Below, one piece after another: positions 11,421 through 23,815 of a stretch of 64,000 nucleotides of DNA (position 1 is its first letter; each line of letters starts with the position of its first letter). Under the pieces are notes generated by a model. It was not told the origin of the DNA, did not search any database, and saw only the letters and a program-made list of their open reading frames with translations. The stretch covers positions 38,523,219 through 38,587,218 of the forward strand of contig CM055096.1 in NCBI GenBank assembly GCA_029204225.1, given 5' to 3'. The stretch comes from Diphasiastrum complanatum (Eukaryota > Streptophyta > Lycopodiopsida > Lycopodiales > Lycopodiaceae). Both the position numbers and the translations under genes were made by a program.

Positions 11421-12350
11421 GATTTGAAAAGAATTGAATTAAAGCATAGACAAAGAAGGCCAAATCGGGTCTGGTACAGATTGTGAGGTATTGATCAAGT
11501 TTTGGTAGGGTATACCTTCCATTTTCTATCTCTCCTCATCTGTATTTGGGCAATCCTCTTTCATAAGTTTGGCTCCAGCTATCATCGATATGGCTTTTTC
11601 TTTGCAGTCCATCATTTGGTACTGGTTCAGCACTTTCTAGGTGTACTTTGATTGGCTCAGATGCATTTCTCTTTTGATTCAATTTTTTCTGATTTCCAGC
11701 CCAAGGCATTTTGTTGCTTCTCCTAGATCTGTGATTTCATAACTTTAAAAATTTGACTCTTTGTTTTCTTGATTAGCATCAGAGAATTTCCTATCATTAG
11801 GGAGTCATCTACAAATATAGTCAGAATCACAAAATTTCTTCCTACTTCCTTTATATAGACATTACAGTCTGGTTGTGTAGGAATGTAATCTAGACACTTT
11901 AGAAGACTATCGATCTTCTTATACCAAGATCGTGATGTCTGTTTTAGACCATAAATGCATCGTTGCAACTGACAAACATATTGTCGATTGTCGAGGTTTT
12001 CAAATCCTTTAGGTTGCTTCATGAAAATTTCTTCCTCTAGATCTCCGTGGAGAAAGGCTATCTTTATATTAATCTAGTGAATTTCCAGATTGTATTGAGT
12101 TGCGTATGCAAGGAGCAGTTGAATGCTTGTCATTTCACAAGTGGTGAATACATATCAAAGTAATCAATGTCGTACCTTTGTGTGTAGCCTTTTGCGACAA
12201 GCCTTGATTTGTGTCGTTCGACAGTGCCATCTGACTTGATTTTTCTTTCGTAGACCCATTTGTAGTCAATGATCTTTTTATTTTCAAGCAGTGGCTCTAC
12301 TGTCCATGCCTCATTTTGCCTCATTGATTCGATTTCTTCTAACATTGTCT
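11421..12350 (-). pseudogene. Reverse transcriptase of copia element C
   Basis: The minus-strand frames show [46 protein letters not shown] (12345-12130), then FENLDNRQYVCQLQRCIYGLKQ and the palm box IFVDDSLMIGN near 11800-11820. The part between 12130 and 12022 is frameshifted. The C-terminal segment towards 11421 is unreadable in one frame. Confidence 0.9.
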
Positions 12351-13700
12351 ACTTTTAGAATTCACCGTCTGGACTCTGGATAGCTTCTTGATATATTCAT
12401 GGCTCTTCAGTGAAGTTGTAGTATTCGAACTCTGTTTTTTCACTCCATTGAAGGTTGTCAGTGTATCATTCTAGAGGTCTTCTTTGTCTTGTCGACCTTC
12501 TAGGTCCGATTCGTCGTTGTTCGAATGTTTCTTCTTTGTCGGGTTGATCTTCGGCTTCCTACTGCTCTGGGGTATGGGGTCGACATTTTGATTTGATATT
12601 TGTCCTTGATCTCCTTCTTGAATCGGCAGCAGTGTGAAGATCTCATGTCCCTTTTCTTCCTTTAATCCAAGGAATGTGGACTCGTCGAACTTCACATCTC
12701 TACTCTACACGACTTTCTTTGTGATTGGGTTGTAGAGTCTGTAGACTTGTGATCCGTTCGAGTATCCCACCATGATTGTTTGCTCCAACTTTTTGTCGAA
12801 TTTATTTCTTTGTTCCTTTGGTATGTGCTTGTATGCTGCACATGCGAATACATGCACATATGACAGATAATGCTTTCTATTTGTCCACATTTCGTACGAT
12901 GTTTTATTTTCCAGGGCTGTCATTGTTGATCAGTTCTGCAGGTGTACCGCTGCAGTTATTGCCTCAGCCCAGAATTGACTTGGCAATCGAGCCTGCGCCA
13001 TCATGCATCTGGCTCCTTTGACTAGTGTCCTGTTTCTTCTTTTTGCGATACCATTATATTCTGGTGTGTACGTAGGAGCGAATTGATGCTCTATTCCTTG
13101 TTGTTGGCAGAATTTTGAAAATTTTGTGCTCTTGTACTCACCTCCATTATTAGACCTGATGATCTAAATATTCTTCGAGGTGTGTCTTTCTGCAAATGCC
13201 CACGAACTTCGAAAGAGTCAAACACTTCAGATTCTTTCTTCAAGTAATAGATCGTTGTCATCCAACTGTAGTCATCAATAAACATCAGGAAATACCTCGA
13301 CCATGAGAGCGAATCAACTTTCATCAGTCCACAGACATCTGAGTGAACGAGCTCAAGATCTTCTTTAGCTCTTCTTCCCTCGTGTACGAATGGATTTTGA
13401 TGTTGTTTCCCTTACTGACAGGCTTCGCAGAACTTAGTATCGAGTCTAGATATTTTCAAACCTATGACTATGTCCTTTCTGCTCATGTCGTAGAGGCTCC
13501 TCATGTTCAAATGATACATTCGTCTATGCTAGAGTTGATTTTCATTTTCTGATGCATTTAGTATGCTATCAGAATTGCTGATTATCTTGGCTTGGTAGAG
13601 ATTGCCTTCTCTGCATCCAACTATCATGAACTTGTTCGTTGTTTTCTTGATCATTCGACATATATTGCCATCGAATAGAACTCGCATTCCAAGATTTGCC
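12351..13700 (-). pseudogene. GAG-pre-integrase and integrase of copia element C
   Basis: Reading the minus strand, LELVHSDVCGLM lies near 13330-13360. KVDSLSWSRYFLMFIDDYSW follows at about 13260-13320. NNGGEYKS-like sequence near 13140 is out of frame with its neighbours. The integrase C-terminal part shows AAYKHIPKEQRNKFDKKLE and VGYSNGSQVYRLYNPITKKV (12923-12705), ending SRDVKFDES. Charged linker sequence continues to about 12470. Many stops are present. Confidence 0.88.
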
Positions 13701-13711
13701 ATCTTGGAGAC

Positions 13712-14880
13712 TTATAGTGGGTCTTTTTTTAATGAGGGTATGTAGAGTGCTCCTGGCAGCTCTGCTTGTCCCGACAGTGTTTGTAGTTGTAGAGTTCCGA
13801 CACCCTTGACATCGTGTTGGCTCCCATTGCCTAGAATCACTGCTATGTTTTTTTTGAGTTCTCTGAAGTCGATCAAGATTCTTTTGTTGCAAGTGATGTG
13901 TGAGCTTGCTCCTGAATCAATGACTACATCAGAGTCTTCTTTAGTGTAGCTTGTTGAGGCTTCGTCGAATATCGTGAAGGCCTCATCACTTTTATCTACA
14001 TCCTTCGACGACTCTTCAACATTCACCTTGTCAGATTTGTTTTTTCTTTTCGGATTGAATCCACAATCGCATACAGAATGTCCCGTCTTCTTGTAGTGCA
14101 TGCAAGGTATTGTCAGGTTAAACCAGCATTTGTTGGCTGCGTGTCCTGGCTTGTGACAGTGATCACATGAGGATGTTTGTTGGTTGTCGTTGCCTCTGCT
14201 CAAAGACTTTGTATTCGCCTTGTCAAATCTGGGTCTAGGTTTGTTCTTCTTCTTTCTCTTCATGAAAAGGGCCTTCTCTTGGTCACTGTTTCCTTCTCCT
14301 TTGTCCCTCATCAGTCTCTCATCAGCGACAAGACTGATTTCTCTCTCGAGTGTCATATCTGGTAGGCTCAGTATGAGCATTTTCAATGGCTGATAGGACG
14401 TAGGTAGGGATTTCATGAAGTACATCATTTTTTTGTGGTGTTGGGACCTGGTGTTCTTACCTAGATGTAGTGAGTTGATCGAAGATCGTTCTGATCTTCT
14501 CAATATGCTGATCCAACTGGTTGCCATCCCATCATATAGATTGCTGCTGATTGTGAAGATGCATCACTGAAGCGGCAGTCCTCACTTCTCGTACTTCTAC
14601 TTTAGTCTTTCCCATGCTTCATGACTGCTCTCACAGTCTTTGATCTGCATGAGTATTTCTTTGTTGATGGATGAAAAGATGATCGTCATTGCACGTTCAT
14701 CTTTTCTGATCCACTCAACTCTCCTTGGGTCTCCCTCTGGAGGCTGCACCTCTGTGAGTTCGGTCACCGACTAGATGCCTTCACCCTTCAAAAGTGTTTT
14801 GATTTTGAAGTTTCATACTCTGTAGTTTTCGCCATCAAGACTGATTGCTATTCTTGTTTGGATCATTGTAGACATATTGT
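13712..14880 (-). pseudogene. Gag, zinc knuckle and protease of copia element C
   Basis: The first part (14880-14527) begins MSTMIQTRIAISLDGENYRV and shows RKDERAMTIIFSSINKEI, with stops. An open frame of 271 codons (14527-13712) then holds the rest of gag and a CCHC knuckle, CDHCHKPGHAANKC, near 14126-14168. A second, damaged CX2C-like pair follows. The aspartic protease motif VVIDSGASSHIT lies at about 13895-13930, with ALYIPSLKKDPL at the end. Confidence 0.9.
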
Positions 14881-14928
14881 GTTGTCTTAGAAAATTACTG
14901 CTCGGATATCACGTAGCAATAACCTGGG

Positions 14929-14940
14929 GCTCTGATACCA
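14929..14940 (-). other. Primer-binding site of element C
   Basis: TGGTATCAGAGC on the minus strand is an exact match to the initiator Met-tRNA complement used by copia elements. It sits directly inside the 5' LTR. Confidence 0.95.
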
Positions 14941-15584
14941 TGTAGCAAAATTTTGCTTTGTTGTTTCTGTTTTATTTTTCCAGGATCCTAAGCAAACAAC
15001 TGTAGATCACAAATAATGACATAATCAATCAAGAAGATGACACAAACGATGAGGTGAAAAAGAGAAAAATTATATTTTTTGTTTTTTGTTTTCGGACGAG
15101 TCGTTCGGTGTCTCGCTCGTTGGCGGCCTGACGCTCACCTCTGTCGTTGTGTTTTGCTCGTTGGCAGACTTTCATGCACAGCTCTATATTCTTCTATTCT
15201 ATTCGTTCTCTTTATCGTCCTCTACTTTTGTGCTAATTAAAAATGCGTATTTATTTCCACTGTGTGGAGTTTACAAGATAGTTCATCAAAAAATTACAAA
15301 ACAAGTTAATATTGATCAACTAGTTAGTTATTCTCTGTTATCGCTGTCTCCTTCAGTTGAGCGCAAAGTACAATACACAACGCTCATCGAGCTGCCAGTT
15401 GGCAGCGCGAATTGTTTTCTTTTGTTTTGTGTCTTCTTCTAGTGTGTTTCATTGTCTGGTCATTGGGCCAGATCTTGAACACCTTTCTTTCAGTTTTCGG
15501 GGTATGTTCGCCCTTCACTTCATTTTGTTTCGTCTCGCTTCGTCACCTTCGCGACAAAGTTGTAGGAGTTTACAATTTCTAACA
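14941..15584 (-). repeat. 5' LTR of copia element C (644 bp)
   Basis: On the minus strand it runs from TGTTAGAAATTG to GCTACA, giving proper TG...CA ends. The primer site adjoins the right-hand end. The outer end lies only a few bases from Ptta-like copy 2. Confidence 0.9.
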
Positions 15585-15587
15585 CAG

Positions 15588-16049
15588 CTGACATCTTGCC
15601 ATCCTATAACATAGATGCGGAGAAGCACATTGTTGAGGATGACCGCGATGGTCACATCATCACTCGCATGAGGCAACTCACGCAAGTGGTCTTCAATAGG
15701 GACATTTTCAAGGATTGGCGCAAACAAAGTGATGAGGGAAAAAATAATGTCATTGACCAATTGTATAGAGAATTTCTAGTGCCCTCCCTTGATTTGGAAT
15801 TTGACCGAATATGGATGGGAAAATGCATGGGAAGCATGATGAGCCACCACAAATCAGAGATCTAAGAGGCGATGAGAGTTGGCAAATCTAGGCCATACAA
15901 TGTGCACAAGGACGATTGGAAGTTTGCAAAGAAAGAATTTCGAGAAGGTCCAGATCGTTTTAGACAACAAAGAGAGGCATATAAGAAGCAAATGGAGACG
16001 GTAGGGGCCTCGGCAGTGGTGGCCAAGGTTCTTTTCATGCCCATTTCAT
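15588..16049 (+). pseudogene. Ptta/En-Spm transposase-associated domain, copy 2, partial
   Basis: The frame gives RDGHIITRMRQLTQVVFNRD, DWRKQSDEGKNNVIDQLY, REFLVPSLDLEFDRIWM, then a stop at 15863, and on to HKDDWKFAKKEFREGPDRFR with RQQREAYKKQMETVGASAV. It parallels copy 1 (9700-10170) along its whole length and keeps the Trp that copy 1 has lost. The upstream Pro/Ser-rich part is absent because the copia LTR begins three bases before it. Confidence 0.65.
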
Positions 16050-16079
16050 AAGTCTCCCCACTCATAAGTTGAACTTGTT

Positions 16080-16566
16080 TTTTCGTAGATCCCATTCTAG
16101 ACAACACATTTGCTTGCCTACTCTCCTCAAGCACATGAACTCCTTGTAGGATCTCCATTATCTCTTGGATTGCATAGGATAGAGCAAGATTAGATTGATT
16201 TTCATGAAGTCCATTCAAGACACATTGAGCTAGCTTTCCTTGGTTGATTGGCTCTCCAATGCATGTTAGCTCTCTATTCTAGTCTTTCACTCTAAGTACA
16301 TAGCTTTGAGCACTTTCTTTTTTGATTTGGTAGATTTGGAGGATTTTGTTTCTCAAGCTAAGCAATTTTGACATATCTTTGGACTTATAGATATCTTTGG
16401 GAGAGACATATGCTCCTATATCCCTAAGAATCTCATTGGACACATTCATCTATATGCAATAAAATGCCATTCTAGATCTCTTCTTGAACCTCACATTATC
16501 TTCAAGAATGTGAGCCTCCTCCTCAATCCCCATTACTATATCTTGAAGCAGTATAATTGATTTCAT
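16080..16566 (-). pseudogene. Copia gag fragment, antisense
   Basis: The minus-strand reading gives KKRSRMAFYCI, MNVSNEILRDIGAYVSPKD, LLSLRNKILQIYQIKKESA, QSYVLRVKD, NRELTCIGEPINQGKLAQCV and LNGLHENQSNLALSYAIQ, with two stops. It aligns with the gag at 53604-54632 from about residue 28 to residue 195. A 39-codon deletion around the AWESLKSIYESS region removes part of the core. No protease or LTR accompanies it. Confidence 0.82.
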
Positions 16567-16599
16567 TCTAACTTTTTAAATGAAATAGCTAGATGAAGT

Positions 16600-18380
16600 T
16601 ATTCTCTCAACTGCTTTAAAAAGAAAAGATCAAATTGATGCCATTATGAAGCAAGGATTGTACACAAAATACACGTGTGAGTAATAATCGAAGGTGATGT
16701 TGTTGGTCCTTGCAATCTAAGATTGATGTAGACTCAAGATTAGCAAGATCCACAAAGACCTTGATCACAAAAAATGATACTCTCCACTATTGTCAAGCAT
16801 TTTAAAAAAATTAACTTTGCCTAAGTCACAATCTTGATTCCATGATCCACTCACCCCTAATAGTCCCACTCAAGTCTAGATAATCTTTTTCTAAGAGTTG
16901 TAATGGATTTGATTTGATTTAAAGTCAAACTATTTTTAATCTTTTTACTGACAAGATATAAGATTCACAAGCAATTTTGAACTTGACACAAGATCATAAT
17001 TGATCTTAACCAAAAAACACCAAGTCTTTGGTGTGTTGTGAACCTTAATATCAGATCAAAAGTTTCAATTTAGTGGATGGAATCCATTCGAGTAACTTGT
17101 AATCAAATCTATGTTTGTAGATGTTGATATTAATCGAGCATCTAGACACAAAAGAGCAAAATTTGCTAAATGTCCAAAGATTTAGATATTTCTTAGTCTT
17201 TGAACTTTACTTACAATAAGAAAGCACCTCTTGATCACTTTATTATTTATCTAATAAATGATTTAAAGCTATGATCTCATTGAGAGCACATTAGCTCTTC
17301 AATTCCTACATTTGCACCAAAAAACTTGCTAAGTATGATCAAAATAACTGAAATTCTTGAATCTAGTTCTAATTCCATGTGAAAAATGAAGGATGTAATG
17401 TTTAATTTAATCTTTCAACAACTTCATTCAAGCATTGGAGTTTGCACAATGATCAAATCAATGAGGACTAGTCTCGGATTTTCACAACAATCTCATCTAG
17501 ATTGTTAGATTGGCAATAGCTCCTAATGTCATTATGATCATTCAAAAAATGCATTCAATGCAAAATGAAGTATATGTGGGACAACAAATCAACTTAATAG
17601 CATTCAATTAACCATTTACACCACCAAGATCAAGCATAGATTGATGCTTTAACTTGGCCTTGGAAAACATCACTAGATGTTGACCTTCCTCTACTATCTA
17701 AGCCCCTAGCCTAAGATCACACCCACTTGGTGGTTGGATTTAATGAGTCATGTGGATTGTCACAAAAATCTCTCAAATTTAGCCCATAAGTTAGGACTTA
17801 AATTTTTAGGCTCAACTTGGCCACCTCATAAATATCACATGGAGTATGTGTTGCATTGTGATTGGCTACATGTGTAGTTTGTCAAATTTGTGACATATTA
17901 TCAGTTTGAATGTTTTTTAGCCCTATAGAAACCAAATGTAAAGTGTCAAAGTTCCCAAAAAAAGAACTTTGTTCTATGAGTTTTGCTGAGTCTCACATTT
18001 ATACAAGGTTGATTGGCAATTGCAAATGCTTACATAGAATTCCTCTAGATGTGAATGTTCCAGTCTCGAGTGAGAAACAACTTGCTAAACAAATATACAT
18101 GACTCAATGAAAAGGACACATTAGCAAAGTACATGGACCTAAAAAACTAGTGGTTAATTTGCAGTACCAACATATGAGTAGTTTCTTTAGCCAAGATGGC
18201 TTTGAAAATAGTCATGTTAATAACAATGCCCATGTAAAGTCAATACAGACATCTTACATAATTATTTTTTTCTTTGTGAATAAAACCACTTATTGATAGT
18301 ACAACAAACAAAAGAAAGATTGACATATGCATTTCATATAGACTTAGATTCTAGGTGAGAACTATCACCATTTTTTTTGG
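16600..18380. other. AT-rich unassigned stretch
   Basis: I see no convincing gene, LTR or tandem repeat. A 66-codon frame at 17910-18110 has no recognisable domain and could be chance. Confidence 0.4.
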
Positions 18381-18389
18381 GGGTATCCA

Positions 18390-18660
18390 AATATATTGTG
18401 GTATATTAAAAAGATTAATTTATTCAAGCCAAATGGTTTTTTTATTGGCATATACCTAAATAAAAGGTACCACATGGAGAATTGCAACACATTCTCCATG
18501 CCCATAGAAATGAATCTAGAACTTGCAAGAATATTTATGTGCGTACTATTACAACCAAAAGAGTATGACATGAGATACATTTCTTACATAGCTTAGTGGG
18601 AAGTAGCTTCGTGTGTGTTGCGGTATATACCACATGACTAGATTTACTACTTTCATTAAG
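18390..18660 (+). pseudogene. Copia RT C-terminal fragment, short
   Basis: The plus-strand frame reads HMENCNTFSMPIEMNLELAR, then EYDMRYISYIA and a stop, then WEVASCVLRYI. This order fits the RT C-terminal signature (MENC..TP.E.NL.L....Y...Y.SY...W....LRY). It is a small relic without neighbouring pol domains on this strand. Confidence 0.5.
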
Positions 18661-18949
18661 CATCTTAAGAGTGATTTCACACACCAAGGGGGCCAATAGT
18701 GATATTGAGTCACACTTATTCCCCTTTGTAGCTCTCATTTTTTCATCTTTCTTCATCTGGGTTTCACACACAAACCAATGCATAGTGGACCTTCATTCTC
18801 TCTCATCTATCCTTAGGCTATTGCAACATGCATGATGTTCTCCCGCTAAAAATATTCAAATATGAACGTCTCTTGAATAATAAGGGCCCTACTATAATGG
18901 AGATGAAAAGCGGTAGTGCCTGGCACATTCACGTACATCCATGGAGGAA

Positions 18950-19120
18950 TCTTGAATTTCTATGTTAGGTAACTCTAATGCAACACCTTTGAAAGTCCCT
19001 AATATTTTGGAGATTGCAATTGAGTAATTGGTTAACCTTTAGCCAAAGTGCTTCCACTTTGTTGCTTGTGCTGTTGCCATATACTCGGCCTCAATATTTG
19101 ATGATATTATATCTTTTTTG
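18950..19120 (-). pseudogene. Possible RNase H relic
   Basis: The minus strand reads SSNIEAEYMATAQATKWKHF, which resembles the copia RNase H motif SSTEAEYMA..QA..E..WL. The flanks do not continue the domain, so only this motif supports the call. Confidence 0.4.
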
Positions 19121-19129
19121 GTCAAAACG

Positions 19130-19612
19130 ATTCCCAGATGTAGATCTCTATCATTCCACATGTCTACTTGTTAGAAAACTCAATGTTCATTGGAGAGAAA
19201 CAATAGGAAGCGAACCTAATCCCATTTCACATAGGAAAGTAAAGGGTCTCATCTAACATATGACATTGATACCACTTTGTGAGAGGAAGGCAAAAAGAGT
19301 TTACATTTAAATTTTGGAGTATATCTAACATGATAGATGTTGTATTTACCAAGTTCATAGTGACAAACAATGTTCATAAGTATAAAACTATGATAGAATT
19401 TAAAACCAATATTCCAAATTTGATGTATCATGAGTCTACCGGTAGACGAGTAAATTGTCGATGTAAGGATGGTCTACGTAGAATTTGCAAAGTACATGTA
19501 ATAATCATGACATCATAAAATAAATTAGGATTAGCTAGAGTTGACAAGAGTACATCATTTATGAGGTTGTGATGGCTATGTGAGGAAGACATACATTTAT
19601 TTGCAATAACTT

Positions 19613-19651
<39 letters not shown>

Positions 19652-19975
19652 CAATAACTATAGTCTCGCAATCATTGTTGATAACAGAACTATTTTCCAT
19701 CCTACATTTGTCGTGAGACATATGCTTGTATGTGTCATTTAGTACATTCAAATAGTCGACCTGCCGCGATATTACTGCAACCGATTCCATGCTTTATTAT
19801 GCTTTTAATTTAATGTGATCAGCAAGTGGTGTCAATGTGTTTTTGATAAACGCAAACTTTATTGTTGAATATTTGCAGCATCCTGCATGGATTTTGGCAA
19901 TGAGTGATCTTGATATGATGTCTACCATTAGAGTAGATGAGCCTTTGATGATGGTCGAATATAAAAGTTAGATGA
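19130..19975. other. Unassigned stretch with a (GA)n tract
   Basis: No gene is recognised. A perfect (GA)16 tract occupies 19617-19648. Confidence 0.5.
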
Positions 19976-20634
19976 ATGAGTGTAGAGTGCATCTCAGGGT
20001 CACAAGTTTCTCAGGTGCATATAATAGCATTGGTTTCAGGAGTATTGTTTGAACAGGTAGCAAAACACTTGCTGCAGTTGCATCAATATAGCATTCTTCC
20101 GCATCAATGATATGGATCTCTGATCCATGCAAAAAGGTAAGTAGATCGTGTGACGTTGTGCTGTAAGGATCTCCTATACAAGCTGTGATTTGTCATATTC
20201 AAGTGAATACTTCCTAAACCAGTCATCCGCAAAGATGCTAAGTTGACTAGTATTGGACATGTCTTTTAGGTATCAAAGGCATTCATTGAACAACGAATTA
20301 GGCTCAGCACAAAATTGGAACTTTAAGGTGGAATTGTTGGTAGAGACCTGGAAGCTGTTTGCTATAGAATTGCTAGAAGCTCAAAACGATCACCACACCA
20401 AATTTAGAAATCGAATCCTTTCCCAAATGCTCTTTCTGCGCAAATTCCGCTCATTATTTTGGATTGGATGACAGGAAATCACAGTGCTCAACATCTTGTA
20501 AGCTTCCCACTGGAATCACTTTCAGCTGATTTCATAAGTGCACATGATCCCAACCTTCCTGGAACTGATGTATTATAGGTATTGTAAGTAGCCTCTTGGC
20601 CTAGCGGTCTTTAAGTCTTGCAAGCTAATAGAGC

Positions 20635-23600
20635 TTACAGATCAGATGCAACTGTCCGTTTGCCATTGCCTTTCCAAGCTACAAGGATTTTATCGACGGC
20701 CACTTGATGCATGTCATTGCCTTTCCAATCCACAAGGCTTCCTTCAGCTACTTGATGCATGTAATTATTTCCAATTTTCATCCGCCGAAGGATCTCCACG
20801 ATTTCTCTCATTGTTGGACGGTCGTCCGGAGATTTCTTGCAACAAACCAACCCTAGTTGCATCATCTGAATAAAGTCCTCTTTATCTGCAGAAGACGCAT
20901 TTCTGAGCAGCTCTGCATCCACCACTTTTAGCGGATCGTCATGATCAAAGGCATTCTGCACCCATTTTGGCATCGTCGATCCATTCAGCGCGAACAGATC
21001 GCTTGTGGGTTTTAGCCCTGTCATCACCTCCAGAAGAACGATGCCATAGCTGTAAACATCCGCTTTGGATGTGAGTCTTCCTAGGGAAGCATTCTCTGCA
21101 ATGGACAAGGCAGTGATCATCAGCAACAGCTGCTAAAAGATTAACGCAAAGCCTATCTACATGTGGAACTCATATTTAAGAATGGGAATTTGAGATAATA
21201 CCTGGTGCCATGTATCCGAATGTTCCCTGGAAGGCAGAAGTGGATACACCGCCACTCATGTCAGAATATCTGAGGATCCTTGCAATTCCGAAATCAGCAA
21301 CATGAGGCTCCATCTCTGCATCTAGGAGAATGTTGCTTGGCTTCAAATCGCAATGAAGAATTGGGTCTGCGCATTCGTGGTGAAGGTAAAGCATTCCTTG
21401 AGCCACGCCCGTGATGATCTTATACCACACAGCCCAGCTTGTGATTTCACCCTTCGCCTCGTACAACTGCTTCTCTAGGCTACCGTAGGGCATGAGATCC
21501 ATGATCAAGGCCTTGAGCTCCATGTTGGCGCAGTAACCCCAAATTCTCACGAGATTGCGGTGCCTCGCCAACCCCAGTGCCTGCAGCTCTGCCAGGAAGC
21601 TGGGGTGGCTTGCTGCAACATTGTGGCTCTCAATCTTGAACTTCTTTATAGCAACGAGCAACCCACCAGGCAACGTGCCTTTGTACACAGTACTAAAGCC
21701 TCCCGTACCGATTATATTGCCATCGCTGAATCCATCCGTGGCAGTCCAGAGGTCTTGCGTTGTGAGCTGCTTCAGTTTAGGCACCTTGATAAAGACTTCT
21801 AGTGTTGTATCAGTGGGTGGAGAAAATTTTCTGATTTGACTTCTGAAGCAAAACAGCAGGCAACAAAGTAGTAATCCAAGACAGAGGCCGCCAACACAGG
21901 CCAAAACAATGGCGGTGTTCCGAGCGAAGCCCTTTCTAGAAGATGCTGCAGCTGGTGGGCTCGCTGCGCCAAGGGGGCATTGAATCCGCAGAATTTTTCC
22001 ACAAAGCTCAGCGTTTCCCTGGAAAGAGCTAGCGGTCAGATTGCGAAACACTCCAGTTGATGGAATCGGACCAACAAGGTCGTTGTAGGAGAGATTGAGA
22101 AGAGTCAGCGATTGCAAGAGAACGAGGAAGGAAGGAATAGTGCCTGAAAAATCGTTAGCAGAGAGATCAAGCTCGTTCAGATTCTTCAAATTCTGTAGCT
22201 CTGATGGAATATCCCCCACCAAAGCGTTTCCGGAGAGGTTCAACTGCAGCAACCCCACGCAATACCCTATACCTCCAGGGATGCTGCCAGACAAATTGTT
22301 GTTGGACAAATCGATAGAAGCGACTAAAGTCATCTGTCCAATTTCTGCAGGTATCAACCCGGACAGCTGATTATGCGTCAGAGAGAAATTCTTTACCAAA
22401 GAGCCCCGCCCAGCCACACTACGAGGAATGCTCCCATTGAGCATATTGTAGCCCAGAGTTAGATCTCCTAGCATCGTGAAATTAGCAAAAACATCCGGTA
22501 TTTCTCCAGCCAATAGGTTATGGTGCAGGTAGAGCATGCTTAACCTGCTGAGGCGGCCTATTTCCGCAGGTATAGCTCCGCTGAACTGATTATAGTGCAA
22601 TTGCGCTTCATCTAGCAGGGAGCAGTTACCAATTTCGGGAGGAATTTCACCAGAGAGCAAATTGTTGTTGATTATCAATCCAATGAGCGATTTCATCCGA
22701 CCAAACTCTGGAGCAATGCTACCATTGAGCATATTTCCCTTGAGTTTGAATACCTGCAAATTGGTGAAGTTTGCTGCTAGCTCTGGAGGAATGCTTCCAG
22801 TGAGTGCATTATCAGCTATGCTAAATAAGATCGTCAACCTTGTGAGCCGTCCAAGCGAGGCAGGAATGCTACCTGTCAGGCTGTTTGTTCCTAAATCAAA
22901 CAACGTCAATTGAGAAAAGTTTCCTAGTTCAGGAGGAATGCTGCCCGTAAAATTGTTTCCATCTATCCAAAGCTGCTTCAATTGAGTAAATTGTTGTAAC
23001 TGGGGAGGAATTGTACCAGAAAGGTTGTTGAATTCAACGTGAAAGAACTGCATATTGGTGCAATTCTGCATCATGGTAAGGGGAATATTGCCTGTGAGGT
23101 TGTTGTAGTACATGGTGAAGGCTTCCAACTGTGAGAGCGCACCAAGCTCCGGAGGAATACTCCCTTTCAGATAATTTCCATACAATCCAAACGCAAGAAG
23201 CTTGGTCAGATTAGCAAGGGAAGCGGGTATAGTACCTGTGAAGTTGTTATAGCCGATGTCTAGATCCAGCAATTCAGAGAGGACACCCAGTTCAGGAGGC
23301 ACAGTTCCATTGAGCTTGTTGCGAGAGAGGTCGAGCACCAACAGAGCCGAGCAATTAGATAGCTCCGTTGGGATGTTGCCTATCAGGATATTTGAATACA
23401 GAGCAAGAGTATTGAGATTCGACAATCTACCTAGAGAAGGAGGAATAGAGCCAGTGAGATTATTCCTAGAAAGGTTGAGATTATTGAGCATCTGCAGATC
23501 TCCTAGCCTGGGAGAGATGGTACCCATCAGTCCCGTTCGGGAGAGATCTAGCCCCACCACACGCTGAAGGGTGAGATTACAAGTTACTCCTGTCCAGCCA

Positions 23601-23815
23601 CAAGGATTCGCTGCAGTGGATGGATCCCAATCCTGTAATGCCTGACCGCTCACGTTTGTCTTGAAGTCTAGTAAAACTTCTGCATCCATCTGCAAGCTTG
23701 CCATGGCCAGAGTCGATTTAACTGCAGCAAATGCCAATAGAAACATTCCTGCCCACATAACAGCTCCAGCGAATTGCCCGGGAGAAGATAGCACAGCCAT
23801 GAATATATTGCACAC
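20635..23815 (-). CDS. LRR receptor-like kinase 1 (non-RD, XII/FLS2-like), 1024 aa
   Basis: Predicted plasma-membrane receptor kinase. Exons are 23815-21202 and 21095-20635; the phase-1 intron (21201-21096) has GT-AG ends and splicing restores MAPE in the kinase. The product has a hydrophobic N-terminus (about 15-38), an LRRNT with paired Cys (41-79), about 20 LRRs of 24 residues (88-590), an ELCG cap, a membrane helix (634-657) and a kinase from about 690. The kinase shows GTGGFSTV (701), VAIKK (722), HCDLKPSN (821) and DFG (841). Cys instead of Arg before the catalytic Asp makes it non-RD, a trait common among immune receptors. Ligand and partners cannot be read. The start is supported by the equivalent MC start in the paralogue. 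The C-terminus has an extra ~35 residues with a repeated MHQVA...WKGN motif, absent from the paralogue. Confidence 0.93.
21096..21201 (-). other. Intron of receptor kinase 1 (106 bp)
   Basis: The donor CCAG|GTATTATC and acceptor ATTGCAG|AGAATG fit plant consensus. Removal joins the G of the first exon to AG, giving the Glu of the APE motif and then NASLGRLTSKADVYSYG. The paralogue has its intron at the same place. Confidence 0.93.

Larger units (their letters stand above)
10490..15584 (-). mobile_element. Decayed Ty1/copia retrotransposon C (minus strand)
   Basis: In minus-strand order the element has a 5' LTR (15584-14941), a Met-tRNA primer site (14940-14929), gag, zinc knuckle, protease, integrase, RT, RNase H, a polypurine tract (10840-10831) and a 3' LTR (from 10830). 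All the genes carry stops and shifts. The LTR copies have many differences, which indicates an old insertion. The 3' LTR is cut short near 10490. Ptta-like sequences lie on both sides on the opposite strand. Confidence 0.9.

Noticed and set aside
21555-23567. Plus-strand frames opposite receptor kinase 1 (and 30693-33282 opposite kinase 2)
   Set aside because: They are antisense shadows of the repetitive LRR and kinase coding sequence; the same shadows appear in both paralogues.
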